Positions 9,883-20,640 of a DNA stretch of 64,000 nt are shown here, in pieces (the stretch's first letter is position 1; every line of letters starts with the position of its first letter). Origin of the DNA: Proales similis. Its lineage: Eukaryota; Rotifera; Eurotatoria; Ploima; Proalidae. The translations under genes and the position numbers were made by a program. The stretch lies in assembly GCA_019059635.1 (NCBI GenBank), contig JAGVRJ010000010.1, forward strand, positions 1,056,501-1,120,500, read 5' to 3'. The notes under the pieces were generated by a model that was given only the letters and a program-made list of their open reading frames with translations, did no database searches and was not told the DNA's origin.

Positions 9883-12800
9883 TTACTCTTTAGCTAAATC
9901 TGAACCGGAGACAGTGCGCTTCTTGATGAGTCCACTAGTTGACTCGCTGCTCAAGCTCGAGCTCTCGTCTACACTGCGGTCTGTGTTGAGGAAGGTCTTG
10001 CCCTTGTTTGTGGCAAACATCGGGTAAATCTCTCGTTTAATGTAGGCTTCGTCATCAGGTCGCTGGGCCGACGAAGGTGGTCGTTTTACTTCGCTAACGT
10101 CCATGGTGATTGGACTCAGGCTCAGTTGCTTCAGACGAGCATCCGAGTCGGCGCTGTGCATTGACGAAGACGACGATGCAGATTTCAGCGGATAGATTCG
10201 ACTCGTCTGATTCGGATAAAATGTTTTCTTGCGAGTGTCTCTCATGAACTGATATCTCGCTTCCAGATCTACGCCGGAGCTCGCTCGCGAGCTCGAATCA
10301 CTCTCAAATGCGTCGTTATCTTTCTTGCCGTCTACGACCTGGGCAATTTTCTTTTCATCTTTGTTCTTCTCTCCGACCGCCAGGATGAGTGGACCGTGCT
10401 CTTTGACCTCTGGTTTACTTGGGCCTGGCAGGGTGGACTGGGTGCTCTTTGGTCCTTTGGTCGGCTTGGGAGCTTGAGGAGGCTTGTTCACATTGCCCAT
10501 CGCTCGAGTCGTTTGATTGAATTCTGTCTTGGTTTTGACCAGTGGCTCTTTTTTGTCACTCAACACCTTGTACGGGTCGGTTTCGGTTTTGGACTTTTTG
10601 CTCTTGACCACTTTGAACTCCTTCGATTCCCAGATTTGCAGCAGTTCTTTGCCTTTGCATTTGTTCTCTTTCATGAGGCCGACGACGCCTTTGCAGAACT
10701 TCTTCCAGCTGCGTACACAGCTCAACTTTTGCGCCGCCCTCGTTTTAGGCGCCTTCTTTATTACCATCAGGCCCACTTCGTTCTTATCCTTCTCTTTTGA
10801 CGGCAGATTGATACTGTACTTGTTCTGAAATTTCTTCAGATCTTGCGGCGAGAACGAACGCTCGAGCAGCAATACCACATGCGCCCACTGTTAGAACCGA
10901 ATGAGCACAGTTTAAAAGCGTCTCAGCTTCCCTCAAGTGCTTACCTGTCTGCGCCACTCTTTCTCGCTCTTCTTGCTTATCTGGTGGTAGGTGTTGCCCA
11001 TCATTGCAATCAACATATTCAACAGCAGAATATGAAGAAGAATCATGAACACGACAAAGACCACTTTTATAAAGTCAGAATAGTAGTTCTTGTTGAACTC
11101 GGGTAGCTAAAAGTCAGTTTCACTCAATCTGTCCGAGGGCGCTCTCTTGTCCAAATACTTACCCGCGACTGAAATAAAAGAGCTTTAGAATCGAGCCGAG
11201 TGAGCTATTCTCGCTTGTTCTAACCTTGAATTCTCCCAGAGTCATTTGAAATGAGAGCATGAGTGACTCTGGATAGTTGGCCATGGCCGTCACATTTGTG
11301 CCGATGTTTTTGTACAAATAGTAGAAACCTGCGGACACGGGTGAAGCGAATTAGCCGCCTTAAGCCGGTTGAAATAGATGGCGGGAATTACTCAGAGAGA
11401 ATCCGAACAGCAGAAGCACGTAAATGGAGCAGAAGGTCAAAATGTCTCCGATGATCATCTTGTAGATCATGACCACAAAAGGACCGGTCAAATTAGCAAC
11501 TCTGTTTTCAAGTCAGATGAGGATGCGTTTGCCCGAGCAGTCAAGAGAGGTCCCACCTGGCGTAGAGAAGCAGGTGAACCCAGCCACACGGGATGGCCAA
11601 TATGACAAGCGTGTCCTCCACATTTCGGGCGCTCACACTCGACGAGCTGTCGAACGTGACAAAGCGAAATGGAATCGCCAACAGAATGAGCACCGAGAAT
11701 GTTTGATAAAACACATTGGCCGGCTCTCCTTTCTTCAAATTCCAAGAGCTCACGAGATTATCTCAACGATCGCAAGCGCACTCTTTTACCAAATTCTTCA
11801 GATAGTACTTGAATCCTTGCGCATAGATCTCCTGCGCCTGCTGAAACAGAACAAACAGACAGCCGATGATGACCGCTATCTCTGATATGTACCGGACCCA
11901 GGTGAAGCCGGTCGTAGGTGGAAATTTGGCCAAATTGTCCGCATCTGGCGCGCGAAGGTAAACGGCGATGCTCAAAAATATGAGATGAATCACAGAAATG
12001 AAGAGCTTTTGAAAGAAGCGCTTCTACTCGCCGAACGAGCAAGTACATGAGAGAAAATTCGAGCTGATCAGAGCAGTTCAAGTGCTGACATCGGGTTCGA
12101 CTTACCTGCGCATATGTAGACCATTTGTCCTCAAGCAGTCGGTTTACCACGCCTATCTGCAGCATGTCAAGATGATCCTCAGTTTCTCCGTTCACAATAT
12201 AAGAGAGTGCCGCGTTCCAGGCGATTCGTCCCTCGCTGTCGATCGTGTCCAGCCCTTCGAGAGGATATGCCGAACAAGTGATGTTACTGTAGCGCCAGAA
12301 TTCCTAAGTTCACCGACAATGCATGAGTTGAGCAAGCGTGGGCTAGAGTGGAATGACCAAACTGAATTACAATATTTCGCAGCTCGAGCATCTTTTCAAA
12401 AATCGCTTTACGGCCGAGCTTTGCGGCCAAGTTGACAGGAGTCAGATTCTGATTATTCTTGATTATGTGCGAGGCCTTTTTAATCGGATGGTTGGTTGCA
12501 TAGGTGAACATGTCCTTTGGAAGAGAACAAGAGCCATTTAGACAAAGTAAGAGGTAAACGAGATGGATGGACACGAACCAGCTTATTGTTTATGACCAGC
12601 ACATGCAGGACCGTGTTTCCGTTTGAATCTACAATTTAACTCGTTTGAATAATTGAATAAGACGTGCAAACTGGGAATTCACCTTGCAGATTGGGATCGG
12701 CTCCTTTGAGAATAAGGTAGTCGTAGATTTCCTTGTTTGCAAAGCAGGCGGCGAACGCGAGTGGGTATTCGCCGTAGTAGGCCAGTCCTTCGTACTGGGA

Positions 12801-13259
12801 CTCTTCTATCAGGTTGGAGGTGAGACGAGAGTTGAAGCCGCCCGTGAACTTTCCGCTAATCGTTCTCTGGTTGACATTGAAACCTTTCTGCTCGATGAGA
12901 AACTTGATGGTGGGAAAGTCGTCGAACATGATCGCAATGTGAAGCGGCGTTTCTCCAATCAATTTGCTCCCATTGCAATCGTCGTCGTCGTCGTCTTCGT
13001 TTTCGCCGTCTCGCTCGCGTTGAAGCCAGCCTTGATCAGTAATGGCCAGTGCCCTGTTGCTCTCGCTTGTCGGTATTAGCTGAGAGCTCATGCTTGTGCG
13101 CGAGTCGCCTATTGACTGGTTAGTTGGCGTTGCAATTGCCTGCGCGGCCGAAGACTTGGATTTTATATTCTGCCACCAGTCCGGCTCGTCTGTGTAGACC
13201 CCGATCGGACGACCGGCTGAGTCAACCAGACTTACCTTGGGAATTCTGATAACCTCCAT
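9883..13259 (-). CDS. nan: TRPV channel, Nanchung/OCR-like
   Basis: Eleven exons in phase (13259-12683, 12628-12579, 12514-12371, 12303-12106, 12023-11790, 11732-11557, 11501-11392, 11328-11225, a probable 6-nt microexon 11168-11163, 11106-10945, 10887-9883) encode about 921 residues. Ankyrin repeats include [23 protein letters not shown] and [11 protein letters not shown]. The linker [23 protein letters not shown] is diagnostic of the Nan/OCR branch as I recall it. Six TM segments follow, with pore motif [10 protein letters not shown] and S6 [16 protein letters not shown]. The cytoplasmic C-terminal 330 residues are Lys/Ser-rich. In insects Nan pairs with Inactive in ciliated mechanosensory (chordotonal) neurons. 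Start is the first ATG; a TTTTTAG acceptor-like site just upstream may mark a 5' UTR intron. Confidence 0.92.
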
Positions 13260-13824
13260 TTTTCTAAAAATGTGCCTCAAGAGCTTGAATTCAATTGGCC
13301 AATGCGGAATTCAAATGAGCAGAAAGCAAAATGAGCAGCTGAACGAGTCGAGTGGTAGACTTTCAATAGAGCCAAAGTAAAATGTCGGCCTAGAACGCTG
13401 CATACGTAACCAAGGCAAATGGCACTTGAGCAACAAATCAATAAATTTGAAGCGCAAAATTCGATCATAATTCAACAGCGGAAATACTCCGCTTGAATGC
13501 TTATTAAGAAAAAACAGTAGAACTTTCATTTGTTTTTCTTCCGTGTAATTCTTTTGCTTGACAAATAGTGCAACTAGCAACTACCCGGCAAGATTTGCAT
13601 TTGTTTGCAACACACGCACATCTCTAACTGGAAAATTTAGCGGCGACAAAAGACCCCCCTGCGCATTCGGCTGCATACTTTGCCACCTAGCATGTCAACC
13701 AATACACACTTGCCAACCACCGATTGGTGAGGCCGCAATGCTCTGCCAAGAGTGAACTGGATATAAAAATAGACTTTATTCATTCAGACCATGTTAATTG
13801 CTTCGATTCAAATTGGACGCGATT
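13260..13824. other. Intergenic between TRPV 5' end and DDX11 3' end
   Basis: Upstream region of the TRPV gene plus the DDX11 3' UTR. Short open frames on both strands have no family resemblance. TTTATT near 13777 is a possible DDX11 poly(A) signal. No gene seen. Confidence 0.5.
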
Positions 13825-16800
13825 TCATCTAGGTTTACAGACTTTGCTTTGATAAAACTTGAGAAAGGAGAAGCAAGATGGTGAGTCGGCTTGAATGGCT
13901 GTAAGTGCAAAGAGCTACCTTGTTTAGCGATTTAGCGATCTCCTTAAAATTGGAGCCGGCTTCTTGTCGAAATGAATTCCCTATCCATTTAGGAAGCTTT
14001 TCTCGCAGCGTTTCGAGCGGCCGGCATGCGTAACGGTAGTCGACTAGTAGAACTGTTGCATAGTCATTCTGATGCCTTATGGCTCTGCCAATCGATTGAT
14101 TAATCGCTTTCCAGCAAATGTTCTCATAATACTCTTGGCCGGCTGCTTTCGACTTGCCTCAGTTTGAAGTCTTTTGTTCAAATCAAGTTGACGACTGAAG
14201 CTCTCTTACCTTCTGCACGCTGAGGTAGTTCATTTTTTCTTGAAGTTCAATTGATTTCACATTGGCGTATGGCATTCCTACGACTATCACACATCTTTCG
14301 AATCGGGCACTTGGGTGAGCAGCAGCATCTAATGCGAATGAGAGCAATAAAACGAACCGTCCAAGATCGTCGGAGAAGTTGATTCCCTCGCTCATTTTGC
14401 CGCCAATTACTGCGAAAAGAATCGCTCCGTCTGTCTGCCAAAACCAGAGTTGAATGAGATGGACTGAATCAAGGAACTGAACCCGCAATTACTTTAGCTT
14501 TTGATGAGTACTCTTCAAACAGGGTGTCACATTCGCTCGATGTTTTCGGCTCGACGAAAACCTTAAACCAGATTAGAGACGCGAGGCGAATGGCAAGTTC
14601 GTCTAGAAAATACCTTTTTGTTGCTCTCGAGCTTCTCGTAAATGCTATTTTCTTTCAAGTATTTGATCAATTTGTTCATGTAGTCGTAGGAGACAACAAA
14701 GATCACCAATCCTTTAGGAACGATCTGAACGATCTCTATCAAGAGTCGGCCGAGTTCATCAAACTGTGATTTCAATTTTGCCCGGTGAGCACCGACAAAA
14801 GACGGAAAAGGAGAAAAAAGAGGCGAAACCGTTGCGGGAGAGTCTCGTGATTGATAGCTGAAATCCAGACGAACACCCGATGGACCGTTGGCAAGTGCCA
14901 GGCAAAGCATGTGATCGTTAGGAATGACGTGACCGCAAGAAAAATGCTCAATACGAGTCGAGTCCCCTATCAACTGCTCAAAGTCGCTGATCTAAACAGA
15001 TCGATGATTAAACGCCTGATCTCGTAGAATTGAATTCTTCATTCTACCGGCTTCATTGTGCCCCCGGCGAAAATCACCGAGCGTGCCTGGGTGACGATTT
15101 CTTCGAAGCAAATCTCTGGATTCAACAGAAAATACTTGAGACTTGGCTCCTTGTCTTTTTCATTAGCCAAGATGAGACGGCCGTCGTAGCCTGGCTGGCT
15201 AATCATCTTCAAAAGCTGCCTGGTGAGCATCAGGGGCGACTTGAGTTTGACTATGCCGCCCTCGCCACTGCTCTCTTTCTCTTCGCTCACTTCTATAACG
15301 TCCATGAAGCCCATGAGCTTCTTTTCCAGCTTCGTTTCGGCTATGAACCGCAGCAGCTTGACAAGATTGAAGTTGTAGAACCTTGTCTCGATGAGGAAAT
15401 CGCTCACGCTCCAGACTCGGCTCTCTAGCACAGAGCGGTTGAAAATAAAACGTTTATGAACAGGTGCAGATTGACACTCACTGTTTGGCGAGGTTTGCTC
15501 ATTTTCGCTCGGTTTTTTGAATAATTTCAAAAGACCGGTGAGAATGCTCAACAGCTGCTTCAAGTACATGGTGTTCTTTGCTGAAACTCGGCTCTTGTAT
15601 CGACCGAAATAGGCGTTCAACTGCTTCCAGCTGTTTTTCACGTGAGACTCGTGCAGTTCGACACTATGTATTGACGAGAGCGTGTCAATCAGATTGTGCG
15701 CTTCGTCGATAATCACAATTTGGTCTTTCAAATTGATTGCGAACGACTCTCGTGATTCCTTCTGAAACAGGATGTTGTATGGCAACGCAATCACTTCCAT
15801 GGCCGAGATGGCCGCCCTCGAACCGTAGTACGGACACGTGCCTATCTCGCGTCCCAACTTGGCCAGGTCTTCGATGTCCACCGGGTTTTTCTGTTGGTCA
15901 GCCGGAACCAGTTAGAGCGAACTATTGACCATCAACAATATAACGGCCAGCTCACCATGACTCGGATTTTTAGCTGCTCGTATTTACTCGACTTGTAAAA
16001 CGCGCAGCTTTTTTCACTTTTCTTGCTTCTTTTCGCCTGGCTTTGAGTTGAAAGGGCTAAGGAAGTAGAGCAAGTTTTAAACTCAAAGGCGCGACCGAAC
16101 ACAAAGGAGAAAAGACGAAACTTTTTGATTTCTGCAACTCGAGGCAGCGATCATTTATGGCCTGAACTGACGCCAACTTGCGCACATTTTCATTCACGCA
16201 AAGGTTCTACAAGTTCAACTTGGAGAGATCGAATGGACAACTGAGAATCGAACTGAGAACAAGTTACCGCTCTTGATCCGAGGGTCACAAAGCGAACCTC
16301 GTCCGAATGTGCCGTTTTCTTCAATTCGCCCACAAATTGACTGATTTGCGAATGCGTTCTCGAGCAAAAGTAAATCTTTTAACTAGCCATTAGGCAGATG
16401 AGATGGTGTTTCAGAGTGGAAAAATACCTTGGTCACTTGAGCTGGCTGGTTTGACTCGTCGTCTGACAATCGGGCATCTTCTTCGTCACTTTTAGTCGAC
16501 GAGGTGATCGATTCTGCTTGGTCGGCCTGAATAGGCAACTGAATAGAGATCATCACCTGAAGTAATCGTCAATGATCAGATCAGACTCGGCCTCTTGGCC
16601 TTCTTCATTGTCTTTCTTGTCGCTTGCGACTGCGCTGTTGAATATGTTTTCCTTGGGACGTTGAGGACAGGTGGCTTTGATGAAACAAGACAAATTTGGC
16701 GCTCACTTTGGACTCTTTGCTTTTGGCCGGTCTGCTTCTTAGCTCTTTGAATGTCGCCTCCAACTCGACTTGTTTTATGAGCTTGTTCTGAATGAATATG

Positions 16801-17299
16801 CAGAGTCGATGAGCCGCTCCTACTTCATTTTAATGCCAATCGCGTTACTTTTCGTTCGAGCAAGTCCTGGTTCTTCTCAAAGTTTTTCTGATACTCCACG
16901 AGCCAGTCGAAACCTTTCGCCTCCCTTTGCCAATGCTCAATTTGAGTGCATGAGAGCCGCTTGACGAACCAAAGCTCACTTGCACGATTGCTTCTCCTCC
17001 TCTTTCTTCAAAGATTCGAGCTCTTTCACTTGCTGCTCTTTGTGATGCCTGAGCCACGTTAACGATCCGCAAATCAAACTCAAGCTCTTTCCCTTTTTTG
17101 AGAGCGCCCTTTATCAGTTTCCGGAGAAGAACGATTTCAAAACGGCGTGGTTTACTGTTCCTGTTGGCGATTCGAATATTCCGACTTTTCCGAGCTCCAG
17201 ACATTTGTACAGTGCCTTCATGAATTCTATTTGTATGTGGTACGGCGTTTTGTACGGAAAGCCGAAATCGCTCGGAATTTGAATCTCAGCCGAATCCAT
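13825..17299 (-). CDS. DDX11: DDX11/CHL1 iron-sulfur DNA helicase
   Basis: Multi-exon gene (about a dozen exons, not all fixed) for an XPD-family 5'-3' DNA helicase needed for sister-chromatid cohesion and for resolving G4 and fork structures. Seen in order: Q-motif region with [13 protein letters not shown]; Walker A SPTGTGKSLS assembled across the first intron; charged linker; all four Fe-S cysteines ([26 protein letters not shown]); DEAH box [65 protein letters not shown]; and the final helicase motif [18 protein letters not shown]. The last coding exon appears to encode [10 protein letters not shown] after a 60-bp intron, aligning with the human C terminus. Exon limits in the acidic middle (about 16400-16900) are uncertain. 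Confidence 0.9.
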
Positions 17300-17801
17300 T
17301 CTTATTTTCAGCTTATGAAATCATTCAGCACAAACCAGCTAACTGACCAGAGACAGCATCCAACTGAAGACGGCCAGGTATCAGAATAAACTTTACACAA
17401 CAAATAGACGCAGGGTAAACAAATTGGTGTTTATTTGCTGCCTAAATCTTTTCGACAAGTTTATGTTTAGTTAGTCTGTCTGACGCGTGATAATTATAAA
17501 AAACTGCCCAAAATTCAGAGGTTGAAAATATTTGGAAAGGTGCCCCCGGCCGGCCCCGTCGAGGCTGCCTGATATTTAGTTTGGTCAGGGCGTGAGAGTT
17601 GCCAATTTGGCCGAAAATCGGAAGAAGACCGAATTTTAAGGAGCAGAATGAGATGCTGACATTTGAAATGTCACCAACTAGAGCAGGATCCCTTCTATAA
17701 AAGTAGAATTCTAGTCGCTTTGAGAGGACTTTACAGAAAGCTCTGGTTTATTTCTGCGATCGTCTTGAACTGGCTCTGATTTGATTGTCGGCTTCTGAAC
17801 G
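17300..17801. other. Divergent intergenic between DDX11 and the chitin-binding gene
   Basis: Shared upstream region of two divergent genes. A short GC-rich patch of CCGG repeats sits near 17545-17570. No gene seen. Confidence 0.5.
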
Positions 17802-18464
17802 ATGAAAACGTATTTGACATTCATAGGCTTGATTCTCGTTCTTTTTGCGATAAAAAGCGCCCGTGCAGAAGACATTGAGTTTGAGATTGAGCATGAAAGT
17901 GACAACGCCACTGCAGATTACAACGGAGTGCGCTCGAAGAGAAGCAGTAAGATTTAGAAATTGCCGTTTTAAGTCAAGAGCCGAACGCCTCTGCTTCTAA
18001 AGGCTTGAACAACTACCAGTACAGTATAAACTACTACCCGTACGGCTACTACGCCTACTTCTACTGGTACTCGCTGTACAACTCGTATTTCGTGCCGACC
18101 AAGTGCGTGGGCGCTTACTCTTGTCCGACACAGTGTCCGGGTGAGTGCGGCTATTGGGCTGGACTTCAAGCTTGCAGATGTACGACCAGCTGTCCTTTAG
18201 GTAAGCTCATCTCTGCAGAGAGCCGAACCGAAAACTAATTATTCGATCGCCTTCGGTTAAATTAACTCGATTGCCCATCAAGTGGGAAATGTGTGCAGCA
18301 CCATCAACATTTCGCGCGGTCACTTTCTTCATCCCTTTCCCTACGACCGGGTGAAATACGTGCAATGTGATTTAGTGCCCGGTGTCTACTACATTCGTAC
18401 CTGTCCGACCGGAACTGTTTTCGACTACAGGTACCAGGTGTGCGGCCATCCCTACGGAAAATGA
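17802..18464 (+). CDS. Secreted Tyr-rich protein with C-terminal CBM14 chitin-binding domain
   Basis: Three exons (17802-17946, 18003-18200, 18283-18464) in phase encode 174 residues. Residues 1-23 are a signal peptide (MKTYLTFIGLILVLFAIKSARA). An acidic stretch follows, then a furin-type RSKR site, so the mature protein probably starts near residue 48. A tyrosine-rich segment comes next with 12 Tyr in 30 residues, then a Cys-rich linker (CPTQCPGECGYW...CRCTTSC). The C-terminal 55 residues fit a type-2 chitin-binding (peritrophin-A) domain: C...GHFLHPFPYDRVKYVQCD...CPTGTVFDYRYQVCG. It likely binds cuticle or gut chitin, and the Tyr block could take part in cross-linking. Only the CBM14 assignment is firm; the rest is unlike any protein I recognise. 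Confidence 0.85.
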
Positions 18465-18676
18465 GACTGCCGCACGCTGACGCCAACGCTTCTAATTCGC
18501 CTTATCATTCAAATTGATTCGCGTTTTCTTTTTTACTTTCGAATGGAGGATTGTGAATTTTCTTTGCCAAAAAATACAAAAAGCACAAAAGCAGCCTTGG
18601 GTACCGTTTCTAGATCGACAGGGCGTCGGGTATTTGAATGAAAATTTATTTTGGTCGCAAAGAATGAGCAACGAGC

Positions 18677-19855
18677 TTATGGATCAGCCCAACTGGATGA
18701 GTTGAAATAGTTTTGAAGCAGATAGAAAAATCTCTCTTTTTGAGTTAGATCGAGCTGAATGAGCTCATTGAACAGTATTCTGTTCTTTGATTTCAATTTG
18801 AACGAGTGAATGTAAGCATTCACAAACAAGGCCATCAAAATTTGGCAATCAAATCGATCCATGAAGCCACCGTGACCAGGGATGGTCGTCGAATAGTCTT
18901 TGGCGTTGACTGCTCTCTTCAGGCCGCTGGCGAAGAAGCCAGCAAACGGAGCAATTGTGGAAGCGAATATGGAAAGAACGAGGGCGTGGAGTTGCAAGTG
19001 CCTTACGCGCCATTCTGAACCGCCCGAGAGCAGGCAAGTGTCTCCTTGGTCGTACAGCTGGTCGCTTGTCGCCGAATTAAATCCGACTCGGATGTTTTCG
19101 AACGGCTCCCAAGGACAGACGATCCAAGAATAGCGGCTGAGGAAGAAAGTGAAGAGGACGCCGAAGCAAACGGTTCCGATCGCTCCTCCCAGGAAGCCCT
19201 CAACGGTTTTTTTCGGCGAGAGCTCGATCAGCGGAGTTCGGCCGAAGAAAAAGCCGGAAAAGTAGGCGGCTATATCGTTGCATATTATCAAACAGATAGA
19301 CAGCAGAAACCAGACGAGCCCGGCGTACATATTGTCAACGATCAAGTTCGCCGGCAGAACGATGAACAAGGCAGCCAGGTGCGCATGGCCAAAATAGCTG
19401 AGCTGATTGTAGAGTCTGTCGGCTTGCAGCGTAAACACGAAGCAGACAATGACAATCAGGTAAATAAATAAGGAGATGAGGCGGTGATGGGCGGCCAGCG
19501 AGCAAATTGAAGTGGAAGTGGCGAATTGTAAATTAAAATTGCTTATCAAAACCTCGCCGAAAATGAAGTAATTGCTGGCGAAGAAAACGAGCCAGGAGAG
19601 AGCAGGAGCGTGCCGATCTATGTCGGGCAGAATTTTATGAGCGATGCCCATGATCTCTTGGAAGCATTTGAATTGAATCACAAACACGAGGAGCGTGATG
19701 GCGCCTGAGCCGGCCAGAATCACCCAGTAGAATATTGTGATCATCGAAAGTCCCATTATGAGTCTTAGTATCAGGTTTTCGAATTTGGCACCGACCAATC
19801 TGCCGGCCGGAGTGAGCTGCTCTGGTCCGACTTTACTTTTCTCTGCGTCGTTCAT
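18677..19855 (-). CDS. CDS2: Phosphatidate cytidylyltransferase (CDP-diacylglycerol synthase)
   Basis: Intronless gene, 392 residues from the first ATG (MNDAEKSK). It makes CDP-diacylglycerol from phosphatidic acid and CTP in the ER membrane, feeding phosphatidylinositol and cardiolipin synthesis. Multiple hydrophobic helices run through the protein. The family signature is intact near residue 310: SGLKRAVNAKDYSTTIPGHGGFMDRFD, with the lipid-binding and metal-binding Lys/Asp/His positions. Also typical are QFKCFQEIM, NDIAAYFSGFFFGRTPLIELSPKKTVEGFLGG, and a SRYSWIVCP segment. An in-frame TTG lies 48 bp upstream but is not a convincing start. It is divergent from CARM1 across about 785 bp. Confidence 0.94.
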   Translation of the reverse strand: MNDAEKSKVGPEQLTPAGRLVGAKFENLILRLIMGLSMITIFYWVILAGSGAITLLVFVIQFKCFQEIMGIAHKILPDIDRHAPALSWLVFFASNYFIFGEVLISNFNLQFATSTSICSLAAHHRLISLFIYLIVIVCFVFTLQADRLYNQLSYFGHAHLAALFIVLPANLIVDNMYAGLVWFLLSICLIICNDIAAYFSGFFFGRTPLIELSPKKTVEGFLGGAIGTVCFGVLFTFFLSRYSWIVCPWEPFENIRVGFNSATSDQLYDQGDTCLLSGGSEWRVRHLQLHALVLSIFASTIAPFAGFFASGLKRAVNAKDYSTTIPGHGGFMDRFDCQILMALFVNAYIHSFKLKSKNRILFNELIQLDLTQKERFFYLLQNYFNSSSWADP

Positions 19856-20640
19856 TTGTGCGGCTGGCTCGCTACGGCTATACAGTTTCGCTTCATGTCC
19901 CAATTAGATTCTGCTCGCTTTGCTTTACGCGTCGATTATATGCGCATATTTTAAATTTTAATATATTTTCTATGTGTTCGTCCAGAATTGAGCTAGAAAT
20001 GACAACCGTGCAATCAAGGGACTTGTGAACGCACATGGCAACCAGAAGAGAGATTAAAGTTTCAAATGCCTGCCGAATAGCTAATTGTCTGCGCCGCTTG
20101 TGCCATTAATTGCGACCGATGTCACTCTAAACCAGTCTGAGCGCTTTCCCAAGGTCATCGATTAGATCTGATTAAGACGAGAAGAGTCTTTGCTAAGGCG
20201 ACTTATCTCCGTCGCTTATCTGATCGCTTTTTATCTCTTTGTTGTTAATTTAGTTTCGCGCTCGTTTAAATGAGAGCACATACGAAAGTTCTTCACAACT
20301 TGTTGCTTTTTTTGCTTCAGTATTCTTTAAAAACAACACACACACACAAGCTCGCCCATTGTGGATTAAAACATTCAAAAAGAGTTGCGGTAAGGTCGTG
20401 AAGAGAATTTCACGCTCCATTTAACAAGGTTGCATTTAATCGTAGAGTTGCTATCTTGTCATTCGACGAGCACATTCCAAGAGGTCACACTTTTGCCCTT
20501 GACCAGTTCCAGTGACCTTTTGCTGCATAGGACACTTCGCTTCGCTATTAAAATCGATGCGTCCGGCCGCCCAGAAGTCATTTCAATAGAAAAGAGAGAA
20601 AAGCAAAAAAAAGACACAAGACAGTAACAGGCGCTTCAGA
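19856..20640. other. Divergent intergenic between CDS and CARM1
   Basis: Shared upstream region. It has AT-rich stretches and a short (AC)n run near 20336-20348. Short frames have no family resemblance. Confidence 0.5.
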
